Shown: positions 10,030 to 19,349 of the stretch, one piece after another
How positions within the stretch are numbered: position 1 is the first letter of the stretch
How the letters are laid out: every line of letters starts with the position of its first letter
Assembly (NCBI GenBank): GCA_902608975.1
Contig: CACLQI010000006.1
Span: 1 to 52,138, forward strand
Origin: an uncultured Pelagibacteraceae bacterium
GTDB taxonomy: Bacteria > Pseudomonadota > Alphaproteobacteria > Pelagibacterales > Pelagibacteraceae
DNA: 52,138 nt
Direction of reading: 5' to 3'
Notes under the pieces: model-generated
The model's input: the letters and a program-made list of their open reading frames with translations, nothing else
Told to the model about the DNA's origin: nothing
The model's database searches: none
Position numbers and translations under genes: made by a program

Positions 10030-10481
10030 CTTCATTAAATACATCAGGGAAAATTTTAAGAAAAAAAATGAGAGTAGGAAGAGGTATTGGATCAGGTAAA
10101 GGAAAAACATCTGGAAGAGGACATAAAGGACAAAAATCTAGATCTGGTGTAGCTGTAAAAAGTTTTGAGGGTGGGCAGATGCCATTGTACAGAAGACTTC
10201 CTAAAAGAGGTTTTAATCAATTTAAAAAAACAAAAGTTGCTGAGTTAAATCTTGATAAAATTCAAACTTTTATTGAAAAAAAAACTTTAAATACAAACGA
10301 CACTGTAAATATTACTATATTAAAAAAATTAAAAATAATTAATAAAAATTCAAAAAAATTAAAAATTTTAGGAAAAGGGGAAATTAAAAACAAAATAAGT
10401 ATTGAAGCTGATATGATATCAGCTTCGGCTGCTAAAAAATTAGAAAAAATAGGTGCATCATTTCAAATTAATAAGAAATAA
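10026..10481 (+). CDS. rplO: 50S ribosomal protein L15
   Basis: L15 is a late 50S assembly protein. The glycine-rich N-terminus ([21 protein letters not shown]) and the [20 protein letters not shown] block are diagnostic. Length is 151 residues. It overlaps the rpsE stop by 4 bases, without rpmD between them. Near the 3' end, codons for EADMISAS contain a perfect 11-bp inverted repeat, listed separately. Confidence 0.97.
   Translation: MTSLNTSGKILRKKMRVGRGIGSGKGKTSGRGHKGQKSRSGVAVKSFEGGQMPLYRRLPKRGFNQFKKTKVAELNLDKIQTFIEKKTLNTNDTVNITILKKLKIINKNSKKLKILGKGEIKNKISIEADMISASAAKKLEKIGASFQINKK
10404..10426. repeat. Perfect 11-bp inverted repeat inside rplO
   Basis: The arms GAAGCTGATAT (10404-10414) and ATATCAGCTTC (10416-10426) are exact reverse complements with one base between them, so RNA from either strand could form a long hairpin about 70 bases before the secY start. 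It lies in coding sequence, has no following T run, and in a large AT-rich sequence one such repeat may occur by chance. A role in attenuation or mRNA stability is only a guess. Confidence 0.5.
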
Positions 10482-10493
10482 TTTTATCAGCAT

Positions 10494-11774
10494 ATGAGCA
10501 CAAATTCACATTCAGATGATCTTAAAAATAGAATAATATTTACTATTTTAATTTTATCAGTTTATAGATTTGGGACATTTGTTCCATTACCAGGAATTGA
10601 CCCAGAGCAACTTAAAATTTTAATGGAAGGTAACCAAAAAGGACTTCTTGGAATGTTTAATGTGTTCGCAGGTGGAGCAATAAGTCGTATGGCAATTTTT
10701 GCGTTAGGTATCATGCCTTATATATCATCATCGATTATTGTTCAGCTTTTGACAGGGGTATCTGATTATTTTAAGAACCTAAAGAGTCAAGGTGAAGTAG
10801 GACGAAAAAAAATATCTCAAATAACAAGATATGGAACAGTATTTTTAGCAATGGTTCAAGGTTATGGTTTATCGGTTGGATTAGAATCATCTGCGAATTT
10901 AGTTATTAATCCAGGAACTTTTTTTAAAGTTACAACGGTAACCACCATAGTTGCTGGTACTATATTTTTAATGTGGCTAGGTGAACAAATTACTCAAAGA
11001 GGAATTGGTAATGGTATTTCTCTAATAATTTTTTCAGGAATAGTAGCTGAAATTCCACGTGCACTTGTAACAACATTTGAACTTGGTAGAACCGGTGCAA
11101 TATCAACCTTGATGATAATTTTTATTTTCATTTTACTAATTCTAACGATCATGTTTATAGTTTTTATGGAAAGAGCTCTTAGAAAGATTTTAATTAATTA
11201 TCCAAAAAGACAAATGGGAAACAAAATGTATGGAGGCGAATCATCACATCTACCATTAAAGATTAATCAAGCTGGCGTTATACCTGCAATATTTGCTTCA
11301 GCACTTCTCTTATTACCAGTTACTTTTTCTAATTTTAATTTTAGTGAAAGCGATTCATTTTTAAATATTTCTTCATTTTTTACTCAAGGGCAACCTTTGT
11401 ATATGTTACTTTATGCTTCAGGAATAATTTTTTTTACTTTTTTTTATACATCAATAACATTTAACCCAAACGAAACTGCTGATAATTTAAGAAAATATGG
11501 AGGTTTTATTCCAGGAATAAGACCAGGTGAAAATACTGCTTTATATATAGATAATATTTTAACTAAATTAACTACCATAGGTGCTTTGTACTTGACATTA
11601 GTTTGTTTAATGCCGGAATTTTTAATAGCAAATTACCCTATACCTTTTTATTTAGGAGGTACATCAATCTTGATTGTAGTAGTTGTTGCCATTGATACAG
11701 TAACACAAATACAGACAAGATTAATGAGTTCTCAATATGAACAGTTAATTAAAAAAACTAAGTTTGGAAAATAG
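10494..11774 (+). CDS. secY: Preprotein translocase subunit SecY
   Basis: SecY is the channel of the Sec translocon. The 426 residues show ten hydrophobic segments. The signature near residues 60-100 (GMFNVFAGGAISRM, GIMPYISSSIIVQLL) and the cytoplasmic loop with KMYGGESSHLPLKINQAGVIPAIFA and NPNETADNLRKYGGFIPGIRPG are characteristic. It lies between rplO and adk as in most bacteria. The ATG at 10494, 12 bases after the rplO stop, fits the family N-terminus. Confidence 0.97.
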   Translation: MSTNSHSDDLKNRIIFTILILSVYRFGTFVPLPGIDPEQLKILMEGNQKGLLGMFNVFAGGAISRMAIFALGIMPYISSSIIVQLLTGVSDYFKNLKSQGEVGRKKISQITRYGTVFLAMVQGYGLSVGLESSANLVINPGTFFKVTTVTTIVAGTIFLMWLGEQITQRGIGNGISLIIFSGIVAEIPRALVTTFELGRTGAISTLMIIFIFILLILTIMFIVFMERALRKILINYPKRQMGNKMYGGESSHLPLKINQAGVIPAIFASALLLLPVTFSNFNFSESDSFLNISSFFTQGQPLYMLLYASGIIFFTFFYTSITFNPNETADNLRKYGGFIPGIRPGENTALYIDNILTKLTTIGALYLTLVCLMPEFLIANYPIPFYLGGTSILIVVVVAIDTVTQIQTRLMSSQYEQLIKKTKFGK

Positions 11775-11778
11775 TTAA

Positions 11779-12343
11779 GTGAATATAATAATTTTTGGAC
11801 CTCCTGGTGCTGGAAAAGGCACACAAGCTAAAAATCTAGTAAAAAAATTAAATAGCTTTCAAGTATCAACAGGAGATATGTTGAGAGAAGAAATTAAAAA
11901 AGATTCAGAAATTGGTAAAAAAATTATTAACAATATGAATAATGGAAAATTCGTTGAAGACGAAATTGTAAATAAACTTCTTGAAAAAACAATATTTGAT
12001 GAAAAAAAAATGAACAAACTAATTTTTGATGGTTATCCCAGAACTATAAATCAAGCTAAAAACTTAGAAAGTTTATTGATAAAGTCTAATCAAAAAATAG
12101 ACTTCATATTTTTTCTTAATGTAAATAAAGAAGCAATTATAAAAAGAATCGAAAAAAGAAAAATTTTGGAAAAAAAGATCAGATGACGATGCTAAAACTA
12201 TTTTAAAAAGATATGATACATACATGATAGCTACCAAACCTGTCTTAGATTATTATACAAAAAACAAAAATTTTCATGAAGTTGATGGATCAATGGAAAT
12301 AAACGATATTTCTCATAAAATTGAGGAAATACTTAAGGTATAA
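11779..12343 (+). CDS. adk: Adenylate kinase (frameshifted, GTG start)
   Basis: Adk interconverts 2 ADP with AMP and ATP. The P-loop GPPGAGKGTQ (residues 6-15), STGDMLR and the FDGYPRTINQA motif are present. The start is GTG at 11779, 4 bases after the secY stop. The first frame ends at 12186, and removing one A from the A7 run at 12170-12176 restores RSDDDAKTILKRYDTY and the C-terminal part to 12343, giving 187 residues. This is the short form without the long zinc-type LID insert. adk is essential, so the break is probably not real loss. Confidence 0.9.
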
Positions 12344-12347
12344 GACA

Positions 12348-12375
12348 TTGACATTGAATCATCTTCTTATATAAA
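12348..12375 (+). promoter_or_regulatory. Candidate sigma-70 promoter before rpsM
   Basis: TTGACA at 12348-12353 matches the -35 consensus exactly and is followed after 16 bases by TATAAA at 12370-12375 (five of six). The predicted start lies about 15 bases before the rpsM ATG at 12399. The adk-rpsM gap (55 bases) is the largest in the ribosomal cluster, which suggests separate transcription of rpsM-rpsK-rpoA-rplQ (the alpha operon). The prediction is by eye only. Confidence 0.45.
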
Positions 12376-12398
12376 AGGCTAAATTTATTCTCAAAAAT

Positions 12399-12782
12399 AT
12401 GGCTCGTATTGCAGGTGTAAATATACCACAAAATAAAATTGTTCAAATTGGACTTACATATATATATGGAATAGGTCATAAATTTTCTAAACAAATTTGT
12501 AACGCATTAGAAATTCCAAAATCAAAGAGAGTCAACGAACTTACAGATGATCAAATTTTAAAAATAAGAGAGTATATAGACCAAAATTTTAAAGTAGAAG
12601 GTGATCTAAGAAGAGAATATTCTCTTAATATAAAAAGATTAATAGATTTAGCAAGCTATAGAGGGTCAAGACATAGAAAAAAACTTCCTGTTAGAGGACA
12701 AAGAACTAGATGCAACGCGAGAACTAGAAAAGGAAAAGCGATTGCAATTGCTGGTAAAAAATTAACACCACTCAAAAAATAA
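12399..12782 (+). CDS. rpsM: 30S ribosomal protein S13
   Basis: S13 contacts the P-site tRNA and bridges to the 50S subunit. The 127 residues begin [13 protein letters not shown] and include [16 protein letters not shown], then the C-terminal [28 protein letters not shown] tail region that contacts tRNA. First gene of the alpha operon, preceded by a candidate promoter and followed 2 bases later by rpsK. Confidence 0.97.
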   Translation: MARIAGVNIPQNKIVQIGLTYIYGIGHKFSKQICNALEIPKSKRVNELTDDQILKIREYIDQNFKVEGDLRREYSLNIKRLIDLASYRGSRHRKKLPVRGQRTRCNARTRKGKAIAIAGKKLTPLKK

Positions 12783-12784
12783 TT

Positions 12785-13234
12785 ATGGCAAAAGAAGAAA
12801 AAAAAAATAAGCAAGAACAAATACAAGAAAAAACAGTTAAAGTTGTTAAAAAAAGCACATATTCAAAAAAAAAGAAAGTAAAGAAAAATATTTTAAACGG
12901 TATAGCTTATGTACAATCAACATTTAATAATACGATTATATCAATTGCTGATACTAGCGGAAATGTAATATCTTGGGCCTCATCAGGTCAAAAAGGTTTT
13001 AAAGGATCAAGAAAATCTACACCATATGCAGCACAAATTGCTGCTGACGCTGCCGCAACAAAAGCACTTGAGTGTGGAATGAAAGTGCTATCTGTAGAGG
13101 TCAAAGGACCAGGATCTGGTAGAGAGACCGCTCTAAGAGCTCTTCAAGCTAGAGGTTTCAAAATTATTTCAATTAAAGATACAACACCTATGCCACATAA
13201 CGGTACTAGGCCACCAAAAAGAAGGAGAGTGTAA
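12785..13234 (+). CDS. rpsK: 30S ribosomal protein S11
   Basis: S11 lies on the 30S platform at the mRNA exit. The conserved core starts near residue 37 ([18 protein letters not shown]) and ends with the [15 protein letters not shown] tail, which contains the Asn-Gly pair known to form isoaspartate in other bacteria. At 149 residues it is about 20 longer than E. coli S11 because of a lysine-rich N-terminal extension. It overlaps the rpoA start by one base. Confidence 0.96.
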   Translation: MAKEEKKNKQEQIQEKTVKVVKKSTYSKKKKVKKNILNGIAYVQSTFNNTIISIADTSGNVISWASSGQKGFKGSRKSTPYAAQIAADAAATKALECGMKVLSVEVKGPGSGRETALRALQARGFKIISIKDTTPMPHNGTRPPKRRRV

Positions 13235-14262
13235 TGGAAACAGCCGATGTTAATATTAAAAATTGGAAGTCATTAATTAAACCAGGAAAACTTGATGTTC
13301 AACTTAGTGATGACAAGTCATATGCAAAAATAATAGCTGAACCATTAGAAAAGGGATATGGCTTAACTTTGGGAAATACTTTAAGAAGAATACTTCTGTC
13401 TTCCATAAGAGGCGCAGCAGTTACAGCTATACAAATAGATGGTGTTTTACATGAGTTTACGTCAATTAAAGGAATTAGAGAAGATGTAACTGATATTGTT
13501 TTAAATGTTAAATCATTAGCTCTTAAAAGTTCTTTCGAGGGAGTTAAAAAACTTGTTTTAGATGTAAAAGGTCCAGGTGAAATCAAAGCTTCAAATATAA
13601 CTCAGGTTACAGATATACAAATATTAAACCCTGATTTGGTGATTTGTAATTTAGATGAAAACACAAATTTCCACATGGAAATGACAGTTGGTACGGGAAA
13701 AGGGTATGTTCCGGCTTCAATGAATAAACCAGAAGACCCACCTCTAGGATTAATACCTATAGATTCTTTGTTTAGTCCTGTTAAAAAAGTTTCTTATTCT
13801 GTTAGCACCGCGAGAGAAGGCAAAGCACTTGATTACGATAAACTTACTATGGAAGTAGAAACAAATGGATCAATATCTGCTGAGGATGCAGTTGCTTACT
13901 CTGCAAGAATATTTCAAGATCAACTTAACATGTTTGTTAATTTCGATGAACCACAAGAAGTAATTGTAAGAGAAAAACCTTCAGAACCTGAGTTTAACAA
14001 AAACTTGTTAAGAAAAGTTGATGAGTTAGAATTATCAGTTAGATCTATGAATTGTCTTAAAAATGATAATATTATTTATATAGGTGATTTGGTTCAAAAA
14101 TCTGAAGGTGAAATGTTAAGAACACCAAACTTTGGAAGAAAATCGTTGAATGAAATTAAGGAAGTTTTAACTGGAATGTCGTTATATCTAGGAATGGAAA
14201 TTCCTAATTGGCCTCCTGATAATATAGCCGAAATGTCGAAAAAACTTGAAGAAGCAATCTAA
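13234..14262 (+). CDS. rpoA: RNA polymerase subunit alpha
   Basis: Alpha starts RNA polymerase assembly and contacts promoters and activators. The N-terminal domain has [22 protein letters not shown] and the [12 protein letters not shown] region; the C-terminal domain (from about residue 260) has [16 protein letters not shown] and [16 protein letters not shown], so the UP-element-binding fold is retained. Length 342 is normal. It lies between rpsK and rplQ. Confidence 0.98.
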   Translation: METADVNIKNWKSLIKPGKLDVQLSDDKSYAKIIAEPLEKGYGLTLGNTLRRILLSSIRGAAVTAIQIDGVLHEFTSIKGIREDVTDIVLNVKSLALKSSFEGVKKLVLDVKGPGEIKASNITQVTDIQILNPDLVICNLDENTNFHMEMTVGTGKGYVPASMNKPEDPPLGLIPIDSLFSPVKKVSYSVSTAREGKALDYDKLTMEVETNGSISAEDAVAYSARIFQDQLNMFVNFDEPQEVIVREKPSEPEFNKNLLRKVDELELSVRSMNCLKNDNIIYIGDLVQKSEGEMLRTPNFGRKSLNEIKEVLTGMSLYLGMEIPNWPPDNIAEMSKKLEEAI

Positions 14263-14265
14263 TTT

Positions 14266-14718
14266 ATGAGACACGGTTTAGTTAACAAAAAACTTAATAG
14301 AACTTCTGAGCACAGAAAAGCTTTATTAAAAAATATGCTTAATTCACTAATTAAGTATGAACAAATAACAACGACATTACCAAAGGCTAAATTTCTAAAA
14401 CCCCAAGCAGATAAAATAATAACATTGGGAAAGAAAGTAAATTTACAAACAAGCAAGTTGTTGATGTCAAAACTACAAAACGCCAAATCAATGAATAAAG
14501 TTAAAAAAACCCTTTCAAAAAGATATGAAAATAGAAAAGGAGGATACACAAGAATAGTAAAAGCCGGATTTAGATATGGTGATAATGCACCAATGGCAAT
14601 AATTGAGTTTATTGATAGAGATTTAGAGGCTAAGAGAGTAGATAAAAAGAAAAAAGAAAAAATAACAACAGATCAAAAAAAAGAACCCAAAGATCAAAAA
14701 AAATCTGTAAAAGTCTAA
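14266..14718 (+). CDS. rplQ: 50S ribosomal protein L17
   Basis: L17 lies near the tunnel exit. The core MRHGLVNKKLNRTSEHRKALLKN with ITTTLPKAKFLKP and RKGGYTRIVKAGFRYGDNAPMA is typical. The protein is 150 residues, extended by a charged C-terminal tail of about 30 residues rich in lysine, aspartate and glutamine. It is the last gene of the alpha operon; no clear hairpin terminator follows before the next + strand gene 18 bases on. Confidence 0.96.
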   Translation: MRHGLVNKKLNRTSEHRKALLKNMLNSLIKYEQITTTLPKAKFLKPQADKIITLGKKVNLQTSKLLMSKLQNAKSMNKVKKTLSKRYENRKGGYTRIVKAGFRYGDNAPMAIIEFIDRDLEAKRVDKKKKEKITTDQKKEPKDQKKSVKV

Positions 14719-14736
14719 TTAAAAATAAAAACACTA

Positions 14737-15654
14737 ATGAAAAAGAATTTCTACGTTGATCAAGCGTATAGCAATATGCGTATAGATAGATGGATTAGAA
14801 AAAAATTTGGTCAGCTACCACAAGGACTTATTGAAAAAAATTTAAGAAATGGAAACATTAAAATAAATAAAAAAAAGATTAAAAGTTCATATAAAACTAA
14901 AATTAACGACAAAATAGATTTGTATAATTTTAATTTTAAAATAGGTATAATTAAAAAAAAAACAGAATTTAACCCAACAAAATCTACAATAAAGTCAAAC
15001 GAAGATTTAATTGTAGATAATAATGAAGATTTTATAATTTTAAATAAAAAATCCGGTATACCAGTTCAAGGGGGAACTAAATCTAAAAAAAACTTAATTG
15101 ATATTTTTGCTAAAAGTAAAATTTTTTCTAATTCAAAACCTTTTTCAGTACATCGTTTAGACAAAGATACTTCTGGAATCTTTATTATAGCGAAAAATAG
15201 AGAAACAGCACAACTTTTTACATCTTTATTTAGATTGAGAAAAGTTCACAAAACTTATCTAGCAATTTGCCACGGTGAGTTATTAAAAAATTCTGGAGAG
15301 TGGAACTTTGATTTGACTAGATATGAAAATAATAAAGCTATTATTGAAAAAGCTAAAACAATTTATAAAGTTTTAGATAAAAACTCATTATGTAGCCTTG
15401 TTCAAATGAAACCTATAACTGGTCGCAAGCATCAGTTAAGAAAACAACTTTATTCAATAGGACATCCAATTTATGGTGATCAAAAATATAATTTAGGATA
15501 CAAATTTAAAGGAATGAATAAAAATTTAATGCTTCATTCTTATCAATTAAAATTTATTATTAAGGATAAAAAATTTACATACACTGGATTATTGCCTGAC
15601 TATTTTAAGAATTTATTAAAAATTAAAAAGTTAAATTTTAAATTTAGCAATTAA
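14737..15654 (+). CDS. rluC: RluC/RluD-family 23S rRNA pseudouridine synthase
   Basis: The enzyme isomerises uridines in 23S rRNA. An S4-like RNA-binding domain covers about residues 15-65 (RIDRWIRKKFG), and the synthase domain carries VHRLDKDTSG with the catalytic aspartate near residue 142 and the late GRKHQLRKQL motif. At 305 residues the length fits RluC (sites 955, 2504, 2580 in E. coli), though RluD cannot be excluded. It starts 18 bases after rplQ and overlaps lipB tail-to-tail by 24 bases. Confidence 0.85.
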   Translation: MKKNFYVDQAYSNMRIDRWIRKKFGQLPQGLIEKNLRNGNIKINKKKIKSSYKTKINDKIDLYNFNFKIGIIKKKTEFNPTKSTIKSNEDLIVDNNEDFIILNKKSGIPVQGGTKSKKNLIDIFAKSKIFSNSKPFSVHRLDKDTSGIFIIAKNRETAQLFTSLFRLRKVHKTYLAICHGELLKNSGEWNFDLTRYENNKAIIEKAKTIYKVLDKNSLCSLVQMKPITGRKHQLRKQLYSIGHPIYGDQKYNLGYKFKGMNKNLMLHSYQLKFIIKDKKFTYTGLLPDYFKNLLKIKKLNFKFSN

Positions 15655-16252
15655 ATTTCTTACTATTTTTTTACCTAAATTTTTATAGCTTTGTTTTTTT
15701 ATCGATTGGAGATTGGTTATATCCTTATCTTTAATTCCGCATGGTATGATTTTTTTTGTAATTTTTTAAATCTACATTAATATTAATTGAAAAACCATGA
15801 TACGCTACCCATTTTTTAACTTTAATTCCTATTGCGGCAACTTTTTTTATTTTTTTGTTATGGTTAATCCAAATTCCAATATTTTTTCTATCAGAAAAGC
15901 ATGTAATTTTATACTCTTTAAGTGTTTTTATAATTGTACTTTCAATGTTTTTGATAAGTTTTCTGATATCTTTATTTCTTTTGTCTAAATCTAAAACAAA
16001 GTAACAAATTAATTGACCAGGTCCATGGTAAGTAATTTTACCTCCTCGATTTGTTTTATGTAAATTTATTGACTTGTCTATGATTTCGTTTTCTTTAGAA
16101 CTAGTTCCTGCAGTGTAAATAGACGGATGTTCCAATATCCATATTAATTCCTTTTCTTTTTTATTTAGAATTTTATCTATCCTACTCTCAAGAAAGCTTA
16201 TTGCTTTTGAGTATTCTATGGGTTTTTTGCTCTTTTTGATCTCTATACTCAT
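15631..16252 (-). CDS. lipB: Lipoyl(octanoyl) transferase LipB (frameshifted)
   Basis: LipB moves octanoate from acyl-ACP to the lipoyl domains of 2-oxoacid dehydrogenases and GcvH. The long part has the [13 protein letters not shown] motif and the [16 protein letters not shown] segment with the catalytic lysine. The frame then breaks. Removing one base from the T8 run at 15750-15757 (A8 in the gene) restores the IIPCGI motif with the catalytic cysteine and about 35 more residues, for 206 in all, the normal size. The recovered 3' end overlaps rluC by 24 bases on the other strand. Confidence 0.9.
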
Positions 16253-16312
16253 TAATAAATTGTATTATATGAATTATGTATTAATAGTGCCTAATAAATT
16301 ATAGGTAAATTT

Positions 16313-17692
16313 ATGACTTTAATTAAAAAATTAAAAGATAAAAAAGTCAATTTTGAATTTAATAAGGAGTACATCAGAGTTGTTACTGACAAAATAGCTA
16401 ATAATGATGCATCATTTATTAATAATTCATTTAAGGAAATGCATCCAGCTGATGCAGCTGATATTATAGAGCATTTAAATGAAAGCGACCGTGAAAGTTT
16501 AATTAAATTAAATAACTTTAAAATTGATCCAGAAATTTTTGTTGAACTTAATGAATCAATTCAAAAAGAAATAATTAAATTCTTATCATCCGAATCAATA
16601 GTAACTATTTTAAAAAACTTAGATTCTGATGATTCAATTCAGATATTAGAAAATATAGATGAGAAAAATAAAAATAATATACTGAGTTCATTGCCCCCCA
16701 AAGATCGTTTTGCGTTATTGGAAAGTTTAAGTTATCCAGAAGATACAGCGGCAAGAATAATGCAAAGACAATTTACTGCAATTCCTAGTAATTGGTCTGT
16801 AGGTCAAACTATAGACTATTTGAGAGAAAATAAAGATCTTCCAGAGGAGTTTTTAGAAATTTTTATAGTCGATAATGAATTTAAACCAATTGGAACAGTA
16901 CCTTCTTCAAAAGTTTTAAGAACTTCAAGAGAGTCTAAAATGATTTCTATAATGAACGAAAGTCAATTATCTATACCTGTTGATATGGATAGAGAAGAAG
17001 TTGGACATTTATTTGAAAATTATAATCTTAACTCAGCATGTGTAGTAGATAGAAATAATAAATTGGTAGGCATGATTACAAGCGATGATGTGTTGACTGT
17101 ATTAAAAGAAGAAGCGGAGGAAGATGCTTTGAGATTAGCAGGTGTTGGTGATGAAGAAATCACCGACGGTGTATTAAAAAAAACTAAAAGAAGATTTAAT
17201 TGGTTATTATTAAATTTATTAACTGCATTCTTAGCAACTTGGGTAATTAGTCTATTTGGTGCTACAATTGAACAAATGGTTGCTTTAGCATTTTTAATGC
17301 CAATAGTTGCATCGATGGGAGGAAATGCTGGCATGCAAACACTTGCTGTAACAATAAGAACAATTGCTACCAACGAACTTACAAAAAATAATTTTAATCA
17401 AAATATTTTAAAAGAATTTTCAATTGGCATATTAAATGGAATTATATTTGCTGTAATAAGTGCAATTATTGTTCAAATATGGTTTGAAGACGTTAAGTTA
17501 TCAATTATAATTTCAATTTCTATGGTTTTAAATATGATTGTAGCAGGACTATTTGGTATATTAGTACCAATAACACTTAAAAAATTCAATATTGACCCAG
17601 CCATAGCATCAAGTGTTTTTGTCACTACTATAACTGATGTAATAGGTTTCCTGTCTTTTTTAGGCATAGGAGCTTATTTTTTTTATGTTTAA
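16313..17692 (+). CDS. mgtE: MgtE-family magnesium transporter
   Basis: MgtE is a magnesium-gated Mg2+ channel of the inner membrane. The N-terminal MgtE_N domain contains MHPADAADIIEHL, two CBS domains follow (about residues 140-265), and the C-terminal membrane domain has about five helices with the pore motif MPIVASMGGNAGMQTLA. Length 459 is typical. It is a single-gene unit between divergent lipB and convergent panC, which begins on the very next base. Confidence 0.93.
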   Translation: MTLIKKLKDKKVNFEFNKEYIRVVTDKIANNDASFINNSFKEMHPADAADIIEHLNESDRESLIKLNNFKIDPEIFVELNESIQKEIIKFLSSESIVTILKNLDSDDSIQILENIDEKNKNNILSSLPPKDRFALLESLSYPEDTAARIMQRQFTAIPSNWSVGQTIDYLRENKDLPEEFLEIFIVDNEFKPIGTVPSSKVLRTSRESKMISIMNESQLSIPVDMDREEVGHLFENYNLNSACVVDRNNKLVGMITSDDVLTVLKEEAEEDALRLAGVGDEEITDGVLKKTKRRFNWLLLNLLTAFLATWVISLFGATIEQMVALAFLMPIVASMGGNAGMQTLAVTIRTIATNELTKNNFNQNILKEFSIGILNGIIFAVISAIIVQIWFEDVKLSIIISISMVLNMIVAGLFGILVPITLKKFNIDPAIASSVFVTTITDVIGFLSFLGIGAYFFYV

Positions 17693-18502
17693 CTAAAAAT
17701 TATCTATAAGTCTCACTCCATTTATATAAAAAGATATAAAAATTTTAAAATTAGATTTAGTAAATTTTCTTGTAAAATTGATTTTATTTCTTATTTCTAA
17801 ATATTCAATTTTAATTTTTAAAGATTTAATTTTTTTACTTAAATCGTTAATTTTCTTCTTATTAGACATTTTTTTTCTTATAGTGTTATGAAAATTTTTA
17901 AGCATTAATGATACAGATGAAGCTTTTTTAATATCTTTTTTTGAAAGTAAAAAATTTCTTGATGAACAGGGCAATGAATTATTAAGCCTAATAGTATTAC
18001 AGGAAATAATTTTGGTGCTATATTTTTTAATTACATATTTTTTAATAAGATGTATTTGCTGATAATCTTTCTTACCTAAAAAAATATATTTAGCTTTAAT
18101 ATGTAATAAAAACTGCTTAATTACTGCCAATACTCCCTCAAAGTGACCTTTTCTGAATTTAGCACATAAAACTTTATCTTTTTGATATATTTTAATTTTC
18201 ATACTTTTTTTATTTAAGTAAATATCTTTATTCTTCGGAATCAGCAAATAGTCGACTTTTAACTTTTTAAGAATCGCAATATCTTTTTTAATATTTCTTG
18301 GATAGGATTTATAATCTTTTTTTTTGTTAAATTGTGAAGGATTTATGAATATACTTACAAGAGTTTTATTACACTTAGATTTAGATGATTTAATTAGAGA
18401 AATATGACCATTATGAAGCGCACCCATCGTAGGAACAAAACCAATATTTGCCTTAAAATTAACTTCTTTGTTTAATTTATTTATACTTTTAAAAATTCTC
18501 AT
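17693..18502 (-). CDS. panC: Pantothenate synthetase
   Basis: PanC joins pantoate and beta-alanine using ATP. Visible motifs are FVPTMGALHNGHISLI with the nucleotide-binding histidine pair, SIFINPSQF, FRKGHFEGVLAVI, LGKKDYQQ and the CSSRN segment that stands for the usual LSSRN. At 269 residues it is slightly short, and the C-terminal third is divergent and very rich in lysine and isoleucine. No panB is nearby. Its stop directly abuts mgtE. The active-site motifs support a working enzyme. Confidence 0.88.
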   Translation of the reverse strand: MRIFKSINKLNKEVNFKANIGFVPTMGALHNGHISLIKSSKSKCNKTLVSIFINPSQFNKKKDYKSYPRNIKKDIAILKKLKVDYLLIPKNKDIYLNKKSMKIKIYQKDKVLCAKFRKGHFEGVLAVIKQFLLHIKAKYIFLGKKDYQQIHLIKKYVIKKYSTKIISCNTIRLNNSLPCSSRNFLLSKKDIKKASSVSLMLKNFHNTIRKKMSNKKKINDLSKKIKSLKIKIEYLEIRNKINFTRKFTKSNFKIFISFYINGVRLIDNF

Positions 18503-18533
18503 TTATGGTACTTCATTTAATTAATACACTCTA

Positions 18534-19349
18534 ATGATTAGACAAGCAATAATACCATTGGCTGGACTAGGTACAAGGCTTTTGCCTTTAACAAGTGTAT
18601 TTGCAAAAGAACTTTTGCCAATAAATGGTAAACCAGGAATTGAGTATATTTTAGATGAGTGTCTTGATGCAGGCATTAAGGAAATTATTTTTATTATATC
18701 AAATAAAAAAAAAATTATTAAAAAATACTTTTATAATGATAAATTTTATAAAAAAATTATAAACAAAAAAAAAGATCAAAGAATAATCAAAGAATATAAA
18801 AAAATTAAAAATTTAAAAAAAATTATAAAATTTGTATATCAAAATGAACCTAAAGGTACTGGCGATGCTGTTTTAAAAACAAAAAATATTATTAAAGACA
18901 ATTTTTTTTTAATGCTTCTACCAGATGATTTGATAATAAAAAGAAATTGTTCTAAAGATATGATATCCATACACAATAAAAAGAAATGCTCAATAATGGC
19001 TAGCATGAAAGTTAAAAGAAAAACAGTTAACAGATGGGGTATTTATTCAAAAAAGAAAAAAATTAATCAAAATAATTTTTATATAAAAGATGTTATAGAA
19101 AAACCCGATATTAAATCTGCTCCCTCAAATAATGCGGTTATTGGTAGATATATTTTACCAAAAAAAATATTTGATAAATTAAAAAATCAAAAAAAAGGTA
19201 AAGGCGAAGAAATACATATAACTGATGCAATTAGAAGATTAATTACTGATGGAGATAAATTCATAGCACATAACTTTAAAGGTAAATATCTAGACTGCGG
19301 TACAATGGAAGGATATATAAAATCATCATTGGAGATTTCCAAAATATGA
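18534..19349 (+). CDS. galU: UTP-glucose-1-phosphate uridylyltransferase
   Basis: GalU makes UDP-glucose from UTP and glucose 1-phosphate. The nucleotidyltransferase signature PLAGLGTRLLPLT with the KELLPINGKPGIEYI segment opens the protein, and EPKGTGDAVL, LLPDDLI and the C-terminal GKYLDCGTMEGYIKSSLEI are present. Length 271 is slightly below the 290-300 common in the family. It overlaps ugd by 4 bases, so the two form a unit making UDP-glucuronate for surface polysaccharide or lipid. Confidence 0.93.
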   Translation: MIRQAIIPLAGLGTRLLPLTSVFAKELLPINGKPGIEYILDECLDAGIKEIIFIISNKKKIIKKYFYNDKFYKKIINKKKDQRIIKEYKKIKNLKKIIKFVYQNEPKGTGDAVLKTKNIIKDNFFLMLLPDDLIIKRNCSKDMISIHNKKKCSIMASMKVKRKTVNRWGIYSKKKKINQNNFYIKDVIEKPDIKSAPSNNAVIGRYILPKKIFDKLKNQKKGKGEEIHITDAIRRLITDGDKFIAHNFKGKYLDCGTMEGYIKSSLEISKI

